Below are positions 1-8,841 of a stretch of 64,000 bases of DNA, one piece after another. Made by a program: the position numbers and the translations under genes. Positions within the stretch are counted from its first letter, which is position 1. The number at the start of each line of letters is the position of its first letter. The stretch is from Bacteroidota bacterium (lineage in GTDB: Bacteria; Bacteroidota; Bacteroidia; Chitinophagales; Chitinophagaceae), in NCBI GenBank assembly GCA_018266575.1, contig JAFEAE010000016.1, forward strand, positions 1-64,000, in the 5' to 3' direction. The notes under the pieces were generated by a model. It was not told where the DNA came from and ran no database searches. It saw only the letters and a list, made by a program, of their open reading frames with translations.

Positions 1-1752
1 GCAGAGATCACTGCATTATCAGTGATCCCTAACCGCCCCACCACATTGGTAATGGGAAAAAACAATGAAGAAATTATTAAGGAAAGAAATAAATGGCTAT
101 TGCAGTTTGCCAAAGAAAAAATATTTACTGAAAAAGAAATTGAAGACGCATTACACGAACCGCTTACTGCAACACGTGGCGCAGTGCCTGCTTATATTCC
201 ACATTTGTCTCAACGATTAAAGAAAAACGGCGGTGATATTATTAAAACAACTATCGAAATGAACTCTCAGCAAAAAATAGAAAAACTAGTGCAGGATTAT
301 TCCCGCGTACTAACGTTGAAAAACATACGAAATTCGGCTGTGATCGTGATAAACAATAACACCCATAAAGTGATCAGCTATATCGGTTCTGCAAATTTCA
401 GGGATACGTCAGATGGCGGACAGGTAAATGGAGCTGCTGCCATTCGCCAACCGGGAAGCACCTTGAAACCATTGCTGTATGGATTATGTATTGATGAGGG
501 TTTGCTGACACCCAAAATGATGATCACTGATGTTGCGATTAACTATGATGGTTATGCGCCGGAGAATTACGACAAAAGGTTCAATGGTTATGTTACCATG
601 GAATACGCATTGGAACATTCATTGAATATTCCCGCAGTAAAAAGTTTGCGTGCGTTGGGAAAAGATAAGCTGGTACAAAAATTAGCGCTATGTGATTTTA
701 CTCAAATTAAGAAAGACCAGAACAAACTGGGATTATCACTGATACTCGGCGGATGCGGTGCAACACTTGAAGAACTAACCGGCATGTATTCATTGTTTGC
801 TAACGAAGGGAAATATATCAAGCCATCATATACACAAGATACAAAGCGGTCAGACCAGGACGGTCAGACCGTATTGAGCCCTGCAGCAACATTTATGATT
901 AACGAAATATTATCCAAAGTAAACCGGCCTGATTTTCCATTAAACTGGGATGCAACAGCACACATGCCGAAGATCGCATGGAAAACAGGAACATCCTATG
1001 GAAGGCGCGATGCATGGAGCATTGGCTATAATAAACACTACACGGTAGGTGTTTGGGTGGGAAATTTCTCTGCCCTCGGTGTTCCGGAATTAAGTGGCGC
1101 GAATGTTGCCACCCCGCTTCTGTTTAAAATATTCAATACGATCGATTATGATAATGATGAAGAATGGTTTCATCAACCCAAAGATTGTGATATACGAATG
1201 GTGTGTTCAGAAACTGGTTCACCACCGAATGATTTTTGCACAAATATTGTGACTGATTATTTCATCCCGATCGTTTCTCCGTCCCGGAAATGCGATAATA
1301 TGCAGGAAATGATCATTTCCGCAGACGAAAAAATTTCTTATTGTAAAAGCTGCATGCCGGAAAACGGGTACAAGAAAAAATTATACAAGCTCATCTCCCC
1401 GGAAATGCAGGCATATTTTGATGAGAACAAAATTGCCTATCAAAAAATACCACCACATAACCCGCAATGCGAAAAGATTTTTAAAGAAGGTGTGCCTGTA
1501 ATTGTTTCCCCATCTAACGGTAATGAATACCTCATCAATAAAAAAGATCCGGAGCCATTACAGTTATCCTGCAATGTCAGCAGTGATGTCAGCAAGGTAT
1601 ATTGGTATATCAATAATAAATTCTATAAAGCGTCGGAGGCAAAAGCAAAACAATTTTTTATTCCGGAAGAAGGGCCTGTAAAAATTTCATGTACCGATGA
1701 TAAAGGAAGGAACAGGAATATTGTGATACATGTGAAATATGTGAACCTTTAA
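1..1752 (+). CDS. pbpC: Penicillin-binding protein 1C, C-terminal part (cut by window edge)
   Basis: The reading frame is open from base 1, so the N-terminus lies outside the window. The first residues (AEITALSVIPN) look like the end of a GT51 transglycosylase domain. A penicillin-binding transpeptidase domain follows with all three motifs: S-T-L-K near nt 457, S-L-N near nt 619 and K-T-G-T-S near nt 982. The last 90 or so residues resemble the BiPBP_C domain found at the end of PBP1C proteins. The family polymerises and cross-links peptidoglycan on the outer face of the inner membrane. A Cys-rich stretch (nt 1180-1370) sits between transpeptidase and C-terminal domain, as is usual in PBP1C. 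The gene is followed by a heptamer-repeat hairpin and a convergent gene. Confidence 0.93.
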   Translation, partial: AEITALSVIPNRPTTLVMGKNNEEIIKERNKWLLQFAKEKIFTEKEIEDALHEPLTATRGAVPAYIPHLSQRLKKNGGDIIKTTIEMNSQQKIEKLVQDYSRVLTLKNIRNSAVIVINNNTHKVISYIGSANFRDTSDGGQVNGAAAIRQPGSTLKPLLYGLCIDEGLLTPKMMITDVAINYDGYAPENYDKRFNGYVTMEYALEHSLNIPAVKSLRALGKDKLVQKLALCDFTQIKKDQNKLGLSLILGGCGATLEELTGMYSLFANEGKYIKPSYTQDTKRSDQDGQTVLSPAATFMINEILSKVNRPDFPLNWDATAHMPKIAWKTGTSYGRRDAWSIGYNKHYTVGVWVGNFSALGVPELSGANVATPLLFKIFNTIDYDNDEEWFHQPKDCDIRMVCSETGSPPNDFCTNIVTDYFIPIVSPSRKCDNMQEMIISADEKISYCKSCMPENGYKKKLYKLISPEMQAYFDENKIAYQKIPPHNPQCEKIFKEGVPVIVSPSNGNEYLINKKDPEPLQLSCNVSSDVSKVYWYINNKFYKASEAKAKQFFIPEEGPVKISCTDDKGRNRNIVIHVKYVNL

Positions 1753-1753
1753 T

Positions 1754-1863
1754 AAGTATGAAGTATGAGTTATGAACTATGAAGTGAAGCAAGTCATTTA
1801 AACGTATTCATTTTATCATTTCATAGCTTATACTTCATAACTCATAGTTCATAGCTCCTACTT
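1754..1863. repeat. Heptamer array hairpin, locus 1
   Basis: The left arm 1754-1788 is five 7-bp units (AAGTATG, AAGTATG, AGTTATG, AACTATG, AAGTGAA). The right arm 1822-1863 is six units (CATAGCT, TATACTT, CATAACT, CATAGTT, CATAGCT, CCTACTT) and is an imperfect reverse complement of the left. It fills the gap between two convergent genes and could form a long hairpin acting as a bidirectional terminator. Confidence 0.85.
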
Positions 1864-1865
1864 AC

Positions 1866-2594
1866 TTAGTCTTTCTTATTCACGCTTCCTACCCCGCTCA
1901 CGTGCTGATTTACCTGTGTTGCATTGCCTTTGTAATCTACACTTCCCGCACCACTAACCTGTGCATCTAATTTTACACTTGCATACACTTCTGCACTGCC
2001 CACACCGGAGATAGTCACACTTGTATTCTCAGCTAATAAATCATAACAATGAGCACTCCCTGCACCGCTGATACCGAGGTCAACATCCTTACTCTGGCCA
2101 TTCAGGTAAATTGATCCTACACCGGAAATATCTGCACTTATTTTCGGGGCATCAACTTCCATTTTAATATTTCCCGCGCCACTCAGGTTCATTTCAATTT
2201 CATCATTGCTGGTAATTTTATTTTCCCCGTTAATATCGCCGGCCCCCGAAACGCTGATATGGTGAAACTGAGGCGCAGTAACATAAATTTTAATGGAGCC
2301 GTCATTCATATCCAGGTTATACCCATCGCGGTTCTTTATCACAAGCCTGTCGCCCTCCTGGTAAACTTCCACATAAGGAAGCAGGTTTTCATCTCCTGTG
2401 ATTTTTACCGGTTTCAGGTCACCTTGTGTCAGATAAACATTAGCCGTGCTGGAAACCTGAAGGTCTTTAAATGAAGATATAGTACGTTCCTCCGTTTTCA
2501 GGTTCCCGTTTCCACGTATATGCCTGCCCCAGAAACGGTGACATGAACAAAGCAGGAATGTACTAATTATTATCAGCCATGAATATTTTCTCAT
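1866..2594 (-). CDS. GIN-domain (DUF2807) lipoprotein
   Basis: This is a secreted lipoprotein: a short hydrophobic signal followed by a lipobox (LLCSC) near residue 20. The mature part is rich in repeats of the type S-G-A-G-x-I and S-G-V-G-S, typical of the head GIN domain (DUF2807), which is predicted to form a right-handed beta-helix. The family is very common in Bacteroidota; its function is unknown and adhesion is only inferred from the family name. The start is placed at the ATG at 2594, giving MRKYSW at the head of the signal peptide. An in-frame ATG at 2603 would add three residues. It is convergent with pbpC. Confidence 0.85.
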   Translation of the reverse strand: MRKYSWLIIISTFLLCSCHRFWGRHIRGNGNLKTEERTISSFKDLQVSSTANVYLTQGDLKPVKITGDENLLPYVEVYQEGDRLVIKNRDGYNLDMNDGSIKIYVTAPQFHHISVSGAGDINGENKITSNDEIEMNLSGAGNIKMEVDAPKISADISGVGSIYLNGQSKDVDLGISGAGSAHCYDLLAENTSVTISGVGSAEVYASVKLDAQVSGAGSVDYKGNATQVNQHVSGVGSVNKKD

Positions 2595-2779
2595 AATGAT
2601 CATTTTAAGTTCCGCAAAAGTTATGTTTTTATTTTGAATGGGAAAACCGTTCTTCCATTTGACTAAGATTTAGAAAAACAGGTTACATATATTCACCAGG
2701 TACCGCGTAAATGAAGCATTTACCGCACTGCGCAACATCTCATTAACATAAAAGCCCCCTTAACCTATTTTATTGTTGT

Positions 2780-2787
2780 TACTTTTG
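2780..2787 (+). promoter_or_regulatory. Candidate -7 promoter box (TACTTTTG)
   Basis: This matches the Bacteroidota TAnnTTTG consensus exactly. It lies 33 bases before the ATG at 2821, so it argues for that start rather than an upstream in-frame one. No clear -33 element was seen. Confidence 0.5.
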
Positions 2788-2820
2788 CCGCAAACTCCTT
2801 TCAACCTAAAATTACGCAAT

Positions 2821-3135
2821 ATGAAATGGGCTATCCTGCTTGCAGGAATAATCTTTGAAGTATTAGGGACAATTTGCATGAAATATGCCGAAGGGTTTAC
2901 AAAATTGGTTCCCTCCATTTTAGTTTTTGTTTTTTACGGCATCAGCCTTGCTGCACTGGTATTTGTACTGGAAAAAATGGAGGTTAGCGTTGCTTATGCA
3001 ATATGGGCGAGCTGCGGAACAGCCTTGATCGCTGTGATCGGCATTGTCTTTTTCCGTGAAACAGTTTCTGTAGTAAAAATCGTTTCTATTTCGCTGATCA
3101 TTTTAGGAATACTCGGACTTGAATTATTCGATTGA
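2821..3135 (+). CDS. SMR-family multidrug/quaternary-ammonium exporter
   Basis: The 104-residue protein has four hydrophobic segments covering almost its whole length, the size and layout of small multidrug resistance proteins (EmrE/SugE type). Glu13 in the first segment (IIFEVLG) matches the membrane-embedded proton/substrate-binding Glu of EmrE. It probably works as a dimer in the inner membrane, exchanging protons for cationic compounds or guanidinium; the sequence alone does not say which. The start at 2821 is preferred because upstream in-frame codons fall on the candidate promoter. A gap of 51 bases separates it from the SDR gene, so the two could be co-transcribed. Confidence 0.9.
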   Translation: MKWAILLAGIIFEVLGTICMKYAEGFTKLVPSILVFVFYGISLAALVFVLEKMEVSVAYAIWASCGTALIAVIGIVFFRETVSVVKIVSISLIILGILGLELFD

Positions 3136-3186
3136 TTTTTCTGAAAATACATACCTTCTAAATATCTAAACCGAACGAAAAGTACC

Positions 3187-4350
3187 ATGAATATTTTCTT
3201 GACGGGTGCAACAGGATTTGTTGGCGGGGAGTTGTTAGTAAACCTATCCCAAAAAGCCGAGGTTGAAAAAATCTATTGTTTTCTCCGTGCATCTTCCGAT
3301 GAAGAAGCCCTGAAAAGGTTAGAAAATATTTTCACATTGCATGATGATTTTTTCGACGCTGAAAAAATCATTCCTGTTATTGGCGACCTGTTTGATGAAG
3401 ATCTTATAAAATCACTACTAACGAATAAAATGATCGCAGATACAAATGTGATCATTCATTCTGCAGCGAATACATCTTTCTCCAAAATTTATAATGATGT
3501 TGTTGAAAAAGTAAATATCGGAGGATTGGAAAAAATTTTATTGTGGGCGAAACAGCTAAAACATTTCGAAACATTTTTGTACATCGGAACAGCTACGATT
3601 TGCGGAAATGATATTAAACTCAGGATCGTTCACGAAGATGAATCACCAAATATTCATGCACGTCATCTTGTAAAATATACCTATACTAAAATGCAGGGCG
3701 AGTTATTATTGCACCGGCATTTGCCAGAAGAAAAAATATTGATCGCACGTCCATCGATTATCATGGGGGATAGCAGGCAGGTTGTGCCGCGTTCACCGGT
3801 AATTCTCTGGGCTGTTGCAACCATAAACCTGTTGCGTTTTGTTCCCGTAAATGCAGATGCTTCGCTTGATATGATACCTGTTGATTATGCTGCAGAAGCT
3901 ATTGTGAAATTGCTTTTCGCCAACAGGAAAAACAATGTATATCATATTTCATCAGGAAAAACGTCTGCAACTTCTGCCCATTTATTATCTGTAAGTTTAG
4001 ATAATTATTTTAAGGACAAGCCAAGGTTTTACTTTCCTGACAAATCATTGATCAATCAGGTGAAATTGTGGGCAAAAAAAAGATTGACTGAGGAATGTGA
4101 GTTGTTTGCATACGGCGAATATCTCGACTACTGGAATAAAACATTTACACATCCTGGTGAATTGCGCATTTTGCTTGCAGGGCTTGAACCTTATCTTGAA
4201 TTCATGAACCTCGGGCAGGTATTCGACAATTCAAGATTACTGGAGGATGTTCCATCTGTAAAACAATCGCCCCCTGCACATGTATACATCAACAACTGCA
4301 TGAAGTTTATTGAAAAGATAGACATTATGGAAGGCGCAGTGAACCCGTAA
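3187..4350 (+). CDS. SDR-family NAD(P)-binding protein, thioester-reductase/fatty acyl reductase-like
   Basis: An extended short-chain dehydrogenase. The Rossmann motif T-G-A-T-G-F-V-G lies at residues 6-13 and the catalytic Y-x3-K pair is Y164/K168. The pattern, including the VIHSAANTSF stretch and a long C-terminal lobe, is closest to the NAD_binding_4 group (fatty acyl-CoA reductases and the reductase domains of carboxylic acid reductases). Such enzymes reduce acyl thioesters to aldehydes or alcohols. No carrier or adenylation domain is present in the protein, so the substrate is unknown. It is followed after 43 bases by a DUF218 gene on the same strand. Confidence 0.8.
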   Translation: MNIFLTGATGFVGGELLVNLSQKAEVEKIYCFLRASSDEEALKRLENIFTLHDDFFDAEKIIPVIGDLFDEDLIKSLLTNKMIADTNVIIHSAANTSFSKIYNDVVEKVNIGGLEKILLWAKQLKHFETFLYIGTATICGNDIKLRIVHEDESPNIHARHLVKYTYTKMQGELLLHRHLPEEKILIARPSIIMGDSRQVVPRSPVILWAVATINLLRFVPVNADASLDMIPVDYAAEAIVKLLFANRKNNVYHISSGKTSATSAHLLSVSLDNYFKDKPRFYFPDKSLINQVKLWAKKRLTEECELFAYGEYLDYWNKTFTHPGELRILLAGLEPYLEFMNLGQVFDNSRLLEDVPSVKQSPPAHVYINNCMKFIEKIDIMEGAVNP

Positions 4351-4393
4351 ATAAATTGCTATATTCATTGATAAATTTTTCATTGATTAGAAT

Positions 4394-5068
4394 ATGGCAC
4401 ACGTTCTTATAAGGCTTTTTATCTTTTCATCTCTTTTTTCAGTTATTGTATTCATAGCTAGTGCATGCGCTTTTTCCAATAAAGCGGCAACGAAATTGCT
4501 TGATAAGTCAAAAAATAAAAGGTTTGATATGGTTGTTGTTCCGGGCATCCCACTGGAAAACGGGAAATGGGACAGGATAATGAAAGGAAGGATTTACTGG
4601 GTGAAATATTTATACGATCACGGCATTGCAAAAAATATCATGTTCTCAGGGTCGTCGGTTTATTCTCCGTATTATGAAGGCGAAGTGATGGCCTTGTATG
4701 CAAAAGCGCTTGGCATTCCGGCAGAACATATTTTCACCGAAACGAAAGCAGAGCACAGCACGGAGAATATTTACTATTCTTATAAAAAAGCAAAAAAACT
4801 CGGCTTTAATACTATTGCATTGGCATCAGACCCGTTTCAAACAAAATCATTACGAAAATTTATCCGAAAAAAAGTCGATCCGTCAGTTGCCGTAATACCG
4901 ATGGTTATCGACACTATGAAAATGATTGAGCCTTCAATGACTGATCCGGAGATTGATTATCAAAAAGCATATAACCCCAATTTCGTTTCATTAACCAAAC
5001 GCGAAGGTTTCTGGAAACGCTTACGGGGAACAATGGGGAAAAATATAGACAATAACGCGTATGACTAA
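4394..5068 (+). CDS. DUF218 (YdcF/ElyC/SanA-like) envelope protein
   Basis: The N-terminus is hydrophobic (residues 5-26) and ends in A-S-A-C, a weak lipobox, so the protein is either a lipoprotein or membrane-anchored. The body carries the DUF218 pattern: a hydrophobic strand followed by a Gly-rich loop (VVVPGIP), then ITFSG-like MFSGSS, an E-x-x-S-T-x-E-N segment (EHSTENI) and LASDPFQTKS. Members include E. coli ElyC and SanA, which affect envelope and peptidoglycan integrity; their chemistry is not settled. The gene lies in a + strand run with the SDR gene before it and an LD-carboxypeptidase 24 bases after it, consistent with a wall-related role. Confidence 0.82.
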   Translation: MAHVLIRLFIFSSLFSVIVFIASACAFSNKAATKLLDKSKNKRFDMVVVPGIPLENGKWDRIMKGRIYWVKYLYDHGIAKNIMFSGSSVYSPYYEGEVMALYAKALGIPAEHIFTETKAEHSTENIYYSYKKAKKLGFNTIALASDPFQTKSLRKFIRKKVDPSVAVIPMVIDTMKMIEPSMTDPEIDYQKAYNPNFVSLTKREGFWKRLRGTMGKNIDNNAYD

Positions 5069-5092
5069 CCGAATTTAATTCAAAAAAGAAAT

Positions 5093-6001
5093 ATGATCAT
5101 CACACCACCATATCTTAAACCCGGCAATATGATTGGGATTGTTTGCCCTGCCGGCTATGTGAACCCCGACAAAATTCAAACCTGCATCCACACATTGAAG
5201 GATTGGGGTTATTCTGTAAAAATCGGGAAAACAGTTGGGGGAAGTTCTTCAAATTATTTTTCAGGAACAGATGAAGAGCGTCTGGAAGATCTCCAGGAAA
5301 TGCTGGATGACGATAATGTGCATGCCATACTTTGTGCCCGAGGTGGCTATGGTACAGGTAGAATTATTGAGCAACTCGGTTTTAAAAAATTCAGACAGCA
5401 GCCAAAATGGATAATCGGTTATAGCGATGTTACTGTATTGCATTCTCACATTTATGCTAACTATAATATTTCAACACTGCATGCACCAATGGCATCTGCG
5501 TTTAATGATGAGGGTTATAAAAACGAATTTATTCTTTCCCTCAAAAACGCGCTGGAGGGGAAAAAAATAAAATACGAAATACCCGTTCATGAATTTAATA
5601 AAAAAGGCGAAGTTGTTGGGGAAATGGTTGGCGGTAACCTTTCACTGATAGCCCACCTAACGGGAACTTCATCGGATATAAAAACAAAAGGAAGGATTTT
5701 ATTTTTGGAAGATGTTGGGGAGTATCTCTACAATATTGACAGGATGTTTTATCAACTTAAGCGAAGCGGCAAACTGGCTAAACTTGCCGGGTTAATTATC
5801 GGCGGCTTTAGTGAATCAAAAGATACAGAACGCCCTTTCGGAAAATCGGTTTATGAAATTATCCGGGACGTAATTGAAGAATATGATTATCCGGTTTGCT
5901 ATGGTTTCCCGGTTAGCCATGAAAAAGAAAACTATGCATTAAAAGTTGGTGTTGGATATAAATTAAAAGTTGGAAAAAATAAAGTGGCGCTTGAAGAATG
6001 A
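5093..6001 (+). CDS. LD-carboxypeptidase (peptidase family S66)
   Basis: This matches muramoyltetrapeptide carboxypeptidases (LdcA-like), which remove the terminal D-Ala from tetrapeptides during murein recycling. The nucleophile is Ser111 in GYSDVT. The Glu of the triad lies in FLEDVGEYLYN (about residue 206) and the His in VSHEKENY (about residue 276). The GGYG motif before the nucleophile is also present. No signal peptide is visible, so the enzyme is cytoplasmic, as expected for recycling. Length (302) is normal. It ends 19 bases from a convergent gene. Confidence 0.92.
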   Translation: MIITPPYLKPGNMIGIVCPAGYVNPDKIQTCIHTLKDWGYSVKIGKTVGGSSSNYFSGTDEERLEDLQEMLDDDNVHAILCARGGYGTGRIIEQLGFKKFRQQPKWIIGYSDVTVLHSHIYANYNISTLHAPMASAFNDEGYKNEFILSLKNALEGKKIKYEIPVHEFNKKGEVVGEMVGGNLSLIAHLTGTSSDIKTKGRILFLEDVGEYLYNIDRMFYQLKRSGKLAKLAGLIIGGFSESKDTERPFGKSVYEIIRDVIEEYDYPVCYGFPVSHEKENYALKVGVGYKLKVGKNKVALEE

Positions 6002-6020
6002 TAACACTGGGGAATTCTTA

Positions 6021-6770
6021 TTATTTATTTAGCTCCTCAAATAACAATATCCAATCTTTACTATGTTTCAGATCCAATTTTTTTTGTCTGATAGTTACCT
6101 GGATTTTTTCTTTATATGCAGGCAGTGCTTCTCCCAGTGAATTTTTATTTTTTTTCACTGCAATAATTTTTTGATTGGTATTATCATACACATACCAGGC
6201 CGCATCGTCAAAAAATTCTTTCTCTGTACCTCCCATCATCGTATTGAGGTGTTGCACTATGGTTTTTGTATAATGTTTAAATAAAGAGATTTTATTGTCA
6301 ACAACAATTTCATAAAATGTTCCCTTTGTATTATTACCAACAGGAGGATACCCGGAGCGAAATACTATCATCTTATCGGAATCTTCTTTATCCCGAAAAG
6401 CAAATTCTTTTACCTGTGCAGATTCATCGAGCACATACGCCTGGCTATCGTACCAATAATAAACCTGGTTTTTGTAAATATTAAAATTCAGCAACACATC
6501 TTTTGCAACCCTGTTTCCCTGTAAAACAACATACCCTTTTTGCCAACTGTCATTGTAAAAAGGGTTTCCTCTTATGCCATTAAATGTATTCCAGTTTGCG
6601 CCATTCTGTATCGTCTCAGTTCTCCAAGAAGGATCGATCATAGTTGCGGGGCGGGAAAACCCTGAAGATAAAAGCGATGAAGAACCTGCTGCTGAAATAT
6701 TGCCTGTTGATTGGCAACTGCATGTTGCATGCAATGCAAAAAAAATGATAGTTGATAAAATGTATTTCAT
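6021..6770 (-). CDS. Secreted protein of unknown function
   Basis: I do not recognise the family. The N-terminus is a signal peptide ending in C-S-C (residues 17-19), which could be a lipoprotein cleavage site. The mature part (about 230 residues) is rich in aromatic residues and polar loops and has no obvious catalytic motif. It has the look of a beta-rich periplasmic or surface protein. It stands alone, convergent with the LD-carboxypeptidase gene and divergent from the FkbM methyltransferase gene. Confidence 0.7.
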   Translation of the reverse strand: MKYILSTIIFFALHATCSCQSTGNISAAGSSSLLSSGFSRPATMIDPSWRTETIQNGANWNTFNGIRGNPFYNDSWQKGYVVLQGNRVAKDVLLNFNIYKNQVYYWYDSQAYVLDESAQVKEFAFRDKEDSDKMIVFRSGYPPVGNNTKGTFYEIVVDNKISLFKHYTKTIVQHLNTMMGGTEKEFFDDAAWYVYDNTNQKIIAVKKNKNSLGEALPAYKEKIQVTIRQKKLDLKHSKDWILLFEELNK

Positions 6771-6794
6771 ACTACATGTTTTAAACTTCTAATG

Positions 6795-6823
6795 AAGCCC
6801 CGCAAAAAATTACGGGGCTTTTT
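6795..6823 (+). terminator. Terminator-like hairpin in a divergent spacer
   Basis: AAGCCCCG (6795-6802) pairs with CGGGGCTT (6813-6820), loop of 10, then TTT. The T tract is on the + strand, although no + strand gene ends nearby. It could end an unannotated short + transcript or sit in the leader of the leftward gene. Confidence 0.6.
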
Positions 6824-7049
6824 GAAGTTATCTCATGTGTATGCCAACTATACATTAGGCTTCGATAAGTGTGTCTTTAAAACTCTGTCAGGCACTGTAT
6901 CAACTCCGCGGCTATAGCTAAAAGAAGAAAATGGATGTCGTTAATTACACTATTAAATTATAGAAAACCGAGGTAAAATAAAAATCTTTATGTGGTTCGG
7001 GTATAATTTTGAACATTTGCAATCGTTTTTAACTCTCGCCCTGGAAAAC

Positions 7050-7057
7050 TATATTTG
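7050..7057 (+). promoter_or_regulatory. Candidate -7 promoter box (TATATTTG)
   Basis: An exact TAnnTTTG match 36 bases before the ATG at 7094. A T-rich stretch about 20 bases upstream may serve as the -33 element. A second match (TAATTTTG) lies at 7004-7011. Confidence 0.45.
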
Positions 7058-7093
7058 TTTGATTTCCTGACTGACAACAATTAATTAGTAGCA

Positions 7094-7873
7094 ATGAATT
7101 TTATCAAAAGGGTTTTGCTTGCTTTACTCGGAGAAAAAAAATATTTATCATTACTCGCCAACTCTTACCAGTTTTTTTTCAGAAGAGGATGGCTCGGCAG
7201 AAACTACCAGGATGTATTTTTTTTGAAAGAAATTATTGAGCCCGGAAGTTATTGTGTTGATATCGGCGCACACCTTGGTTACTATACAATCGAATTGAGT
7301 AAACTTGCAACTGACTCAGGGAAAGTAATAGCGATTGAACCAATGAGCAAATTCAATGAAATTTTAAGAGCGGTTATACAAAAGGAAAACAGGAATAATG
7401 TAGAAGTACTGCGGGTTGCACTTGGCGGAGATGGGGAATTTGTGGAAATGGGAATTCCAAAAGTGAACCATTTGAAAAAATTTGCTTACGCACGTGTGAT
7501 GAAAGCAAGCACTCACTTGCAATACACAGAAACAGAAAGAATAAAAAACGAATCCGGTGATGCGCTTTTTAAAAATCTGCCGAGATTGGATTTTATAAAA
7601 TGCGATGTAGAAGGTCTTGAAGTCCCGGTTTTCAAATCGATGATGGAAACGCTGGAAAAACATCAACCCATATTACTTTGTGAACTTGCTGACAGGGAAG
7701 AACGCATCAAATTATATGAAATGCTGATGCTTATAGGTTACCAGGTGTATTTATTAAAAGATAAAAAATTACATTTCGCAGATGTATATGTGGGCACAGA
7801 AGCAATATCGCATAACCATTATTTTATTCCCATCAATCACGAAGAACGATTGAAACATCTTATTTCGAGATAA
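7094..7873 (+). CDS. FkbM-family SAM-dependent methyltransferase
   Basis: The SAM-binding signature VDIGAHLGYY lies near residues 54-63, followed by an acidic residue at the end of the next strand (AIEPM) and the FkbM-type DFIKCDVEGLE motif near residue 170. Members O-methylate sugars, polyketides or lipids; the substrate here is unknown. No signal peptide is visible, and a slightly hydrophobic N-terminus could associate with the membrane. No glycan or polyketide cluster lies next to it, so it is best treated as an orphan methyltransferase. Confidence 0.87.
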   Translation: MNFIKRVLLALLGEKKYLSLLANSYQFFFRRGWLGRNYQDVFFLKEIIEPGSYCVDIGAHLGYYTIELSKLATDSGKVIAIEPMSKFNEILRAVIQKENRNNVEVLRVALGGDGEFVEMGIPKVNHLKKFAYARVMKASTHLQYTETERIKNESGDALFKNLPRLDFIKCDVEGLEVPVFKSMMETLEKHQPILLCELADREERIKLYEMLMLIGYQVYLLKDKKLHFADVYVGTEAISHNHYFIPINHEERLKHLISR

Positions 7874-7909
7874 AGGCTTTATCTGAATCTGGTACAAAAA
7901 ATTACTGGG

Positions 7910-8725
7910 CTATTTTTCCAATAACGAATCAAGGGTTTCATGAAAGAGCGGATAATCATTCAAATCATTATGGCTGCCACCAACTATAGTTACAAATTTA
8001 TCAGAAGGTTTTAAAAGTAGTTTTAATTTTTCTGCATTGCTATAAGGAACAACCCCGTCATCCGTTCCGTGAAAAATAAGAATCGGGGCTGTAACATTTT
8101 TGATGTACTCATCATTGGGGAAATGATAATGCAACATGCGGCTCACCGGGTATATGGGAAGGTAGTGAGTTGCTAAAGATGTCATGCTATAATAAGGTGT
8201 TTCGAGGATAAGGTACTTGCAGTCACGTATAGACGCCAGTTGCGTGGCAAAGCAAGTGCCCAAACTTTTTCCATAAATAATAATGTTGGCAGGTTTATAT
8301 TTCGAACGCGCCAGCTTGTATAACTGTAATGCATATTCGTACAACCGTTGTTCAGTAAATGTACCGGTACTTTTGCCAAATCCCGGGTAATCGATCATCC
8401 ACACTTCATAATTTTTATTGGTAAAATTTGAAGCATATTTTTTATACCAACTGATATTGTTCCTGTTTCCATGAAAATATAAAACAACGCCTTTTGTTAC
8501 AGTATCATTTTGTGGTTTGAACTCCACAACATTCAACTGTGTTTCTTTATCATAATGAATCGTCAATTCTGTAGTTGCATTAGAAAGAAAATCATATTGA
8601 AATTTTTTCTCCACCGGGGAAGGGTGAAATAAGATATGATCCTGCAAATAATATAGTGCAATGCCAATTGTACAGTAAACAAGGATGATAACTTTCAACC
8701 AACGGAAAATAATACGACGCTTCAT
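7910..8725 (-). CDS. Membrane-anchored alpha/beta hydrolase, copy 1
   Basis: One N-terminal hydrophobic segment (residues 8-28) would anchor the enzyme with its hydrolase domain outside the cytoplasm. The fold is a serine alpha/beta hydrolase of the ABHD13/BEM46 type: HGNRNN oxyanion region, nucleophile Ser154 in GKSLG, acid Asp222 or 223 in HGTDDG, and His252 in GGSHND. The substrate is not predictable. It is clearly paralogous to the gene at 8837-9625, sharing the DYPGFGKSTG/DYRGFGKSTG element, the spacing of the triad and the anchor. The two probably arose by tandem duplication. Confidence 0.87.
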   Translation of the reverse strand: MKRRIIFRWLKVIILVYCTIGIALYYLQDHILFHPSPVEKKFQYDFLSNATTELTIHYDKETQLNVVEFKPQNDTVTKGVVLYFHGNRNNISWYKKYASNFTNKNYEVWMIDYPGFGKSTGTFTEQRLYEYALQLYKLARSKYKPANIIIYGKSLGTCFATQLASIRDCKYLILETPYYSMTSLATHYLPIYPVSRMLHYHFPNDEYIKNVTAPILIFHGTDDGVVPYSNAEKLKLLLKPSDKFVTIVGGSHNDLNDYPLFHETLDSLLEK

Positions 8726-8741
8726 GCGGCAAAGATAAAGT

Positions 8742-8841
8742 GAAGTATGAACTATGAAGTGAAGAAACAGAGTTCAAAATGCAAGAGAAAACGAGCGAGA
8801 CTCAAGATTCATCCACCTAACTTCATATCTCATAGTTCATA
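8742..8841. repeat. Heptamer array hairpin, locus 2
   Basis: Left arm 8742-8762: GAAGTAT, GAACTAT, GAAGTGA. Right arm 8821-8841: CTTCATA, TCTCATA, GTTCATA. The arms are imperfect reverse complements about 58 bases apart. The right arm includes the stop codon (8837-8839) of the leftward hydrolase gene. Confidence 0.8.

Larger units (their letters stand above)
6771..7093. other. Divergent intergenic region with hairpin and promoter
   Basis: The 323 bases have no convincing gene. They hold a terminator-like hairpin at 6795-6823 and two TAnnTTTG boxes for the rightward gene (7004-7011 and 7050-7057). Confidence 0.7.

Noticed and set aside
2773..2820. Longer N-terminus for the SMR exporter
   Set aside because: It would cover the TACTTTTG promoter box and add a non-family leader; the ATG at 2821 gives the standard SMR start.
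7094..7873. FkbM methyltransferase as part of a polyketide or glycan cluster
   Set aside because: Its neighbours are unrelated secreted and hydrolase genes; no synthase or glycosyltransferase is near.
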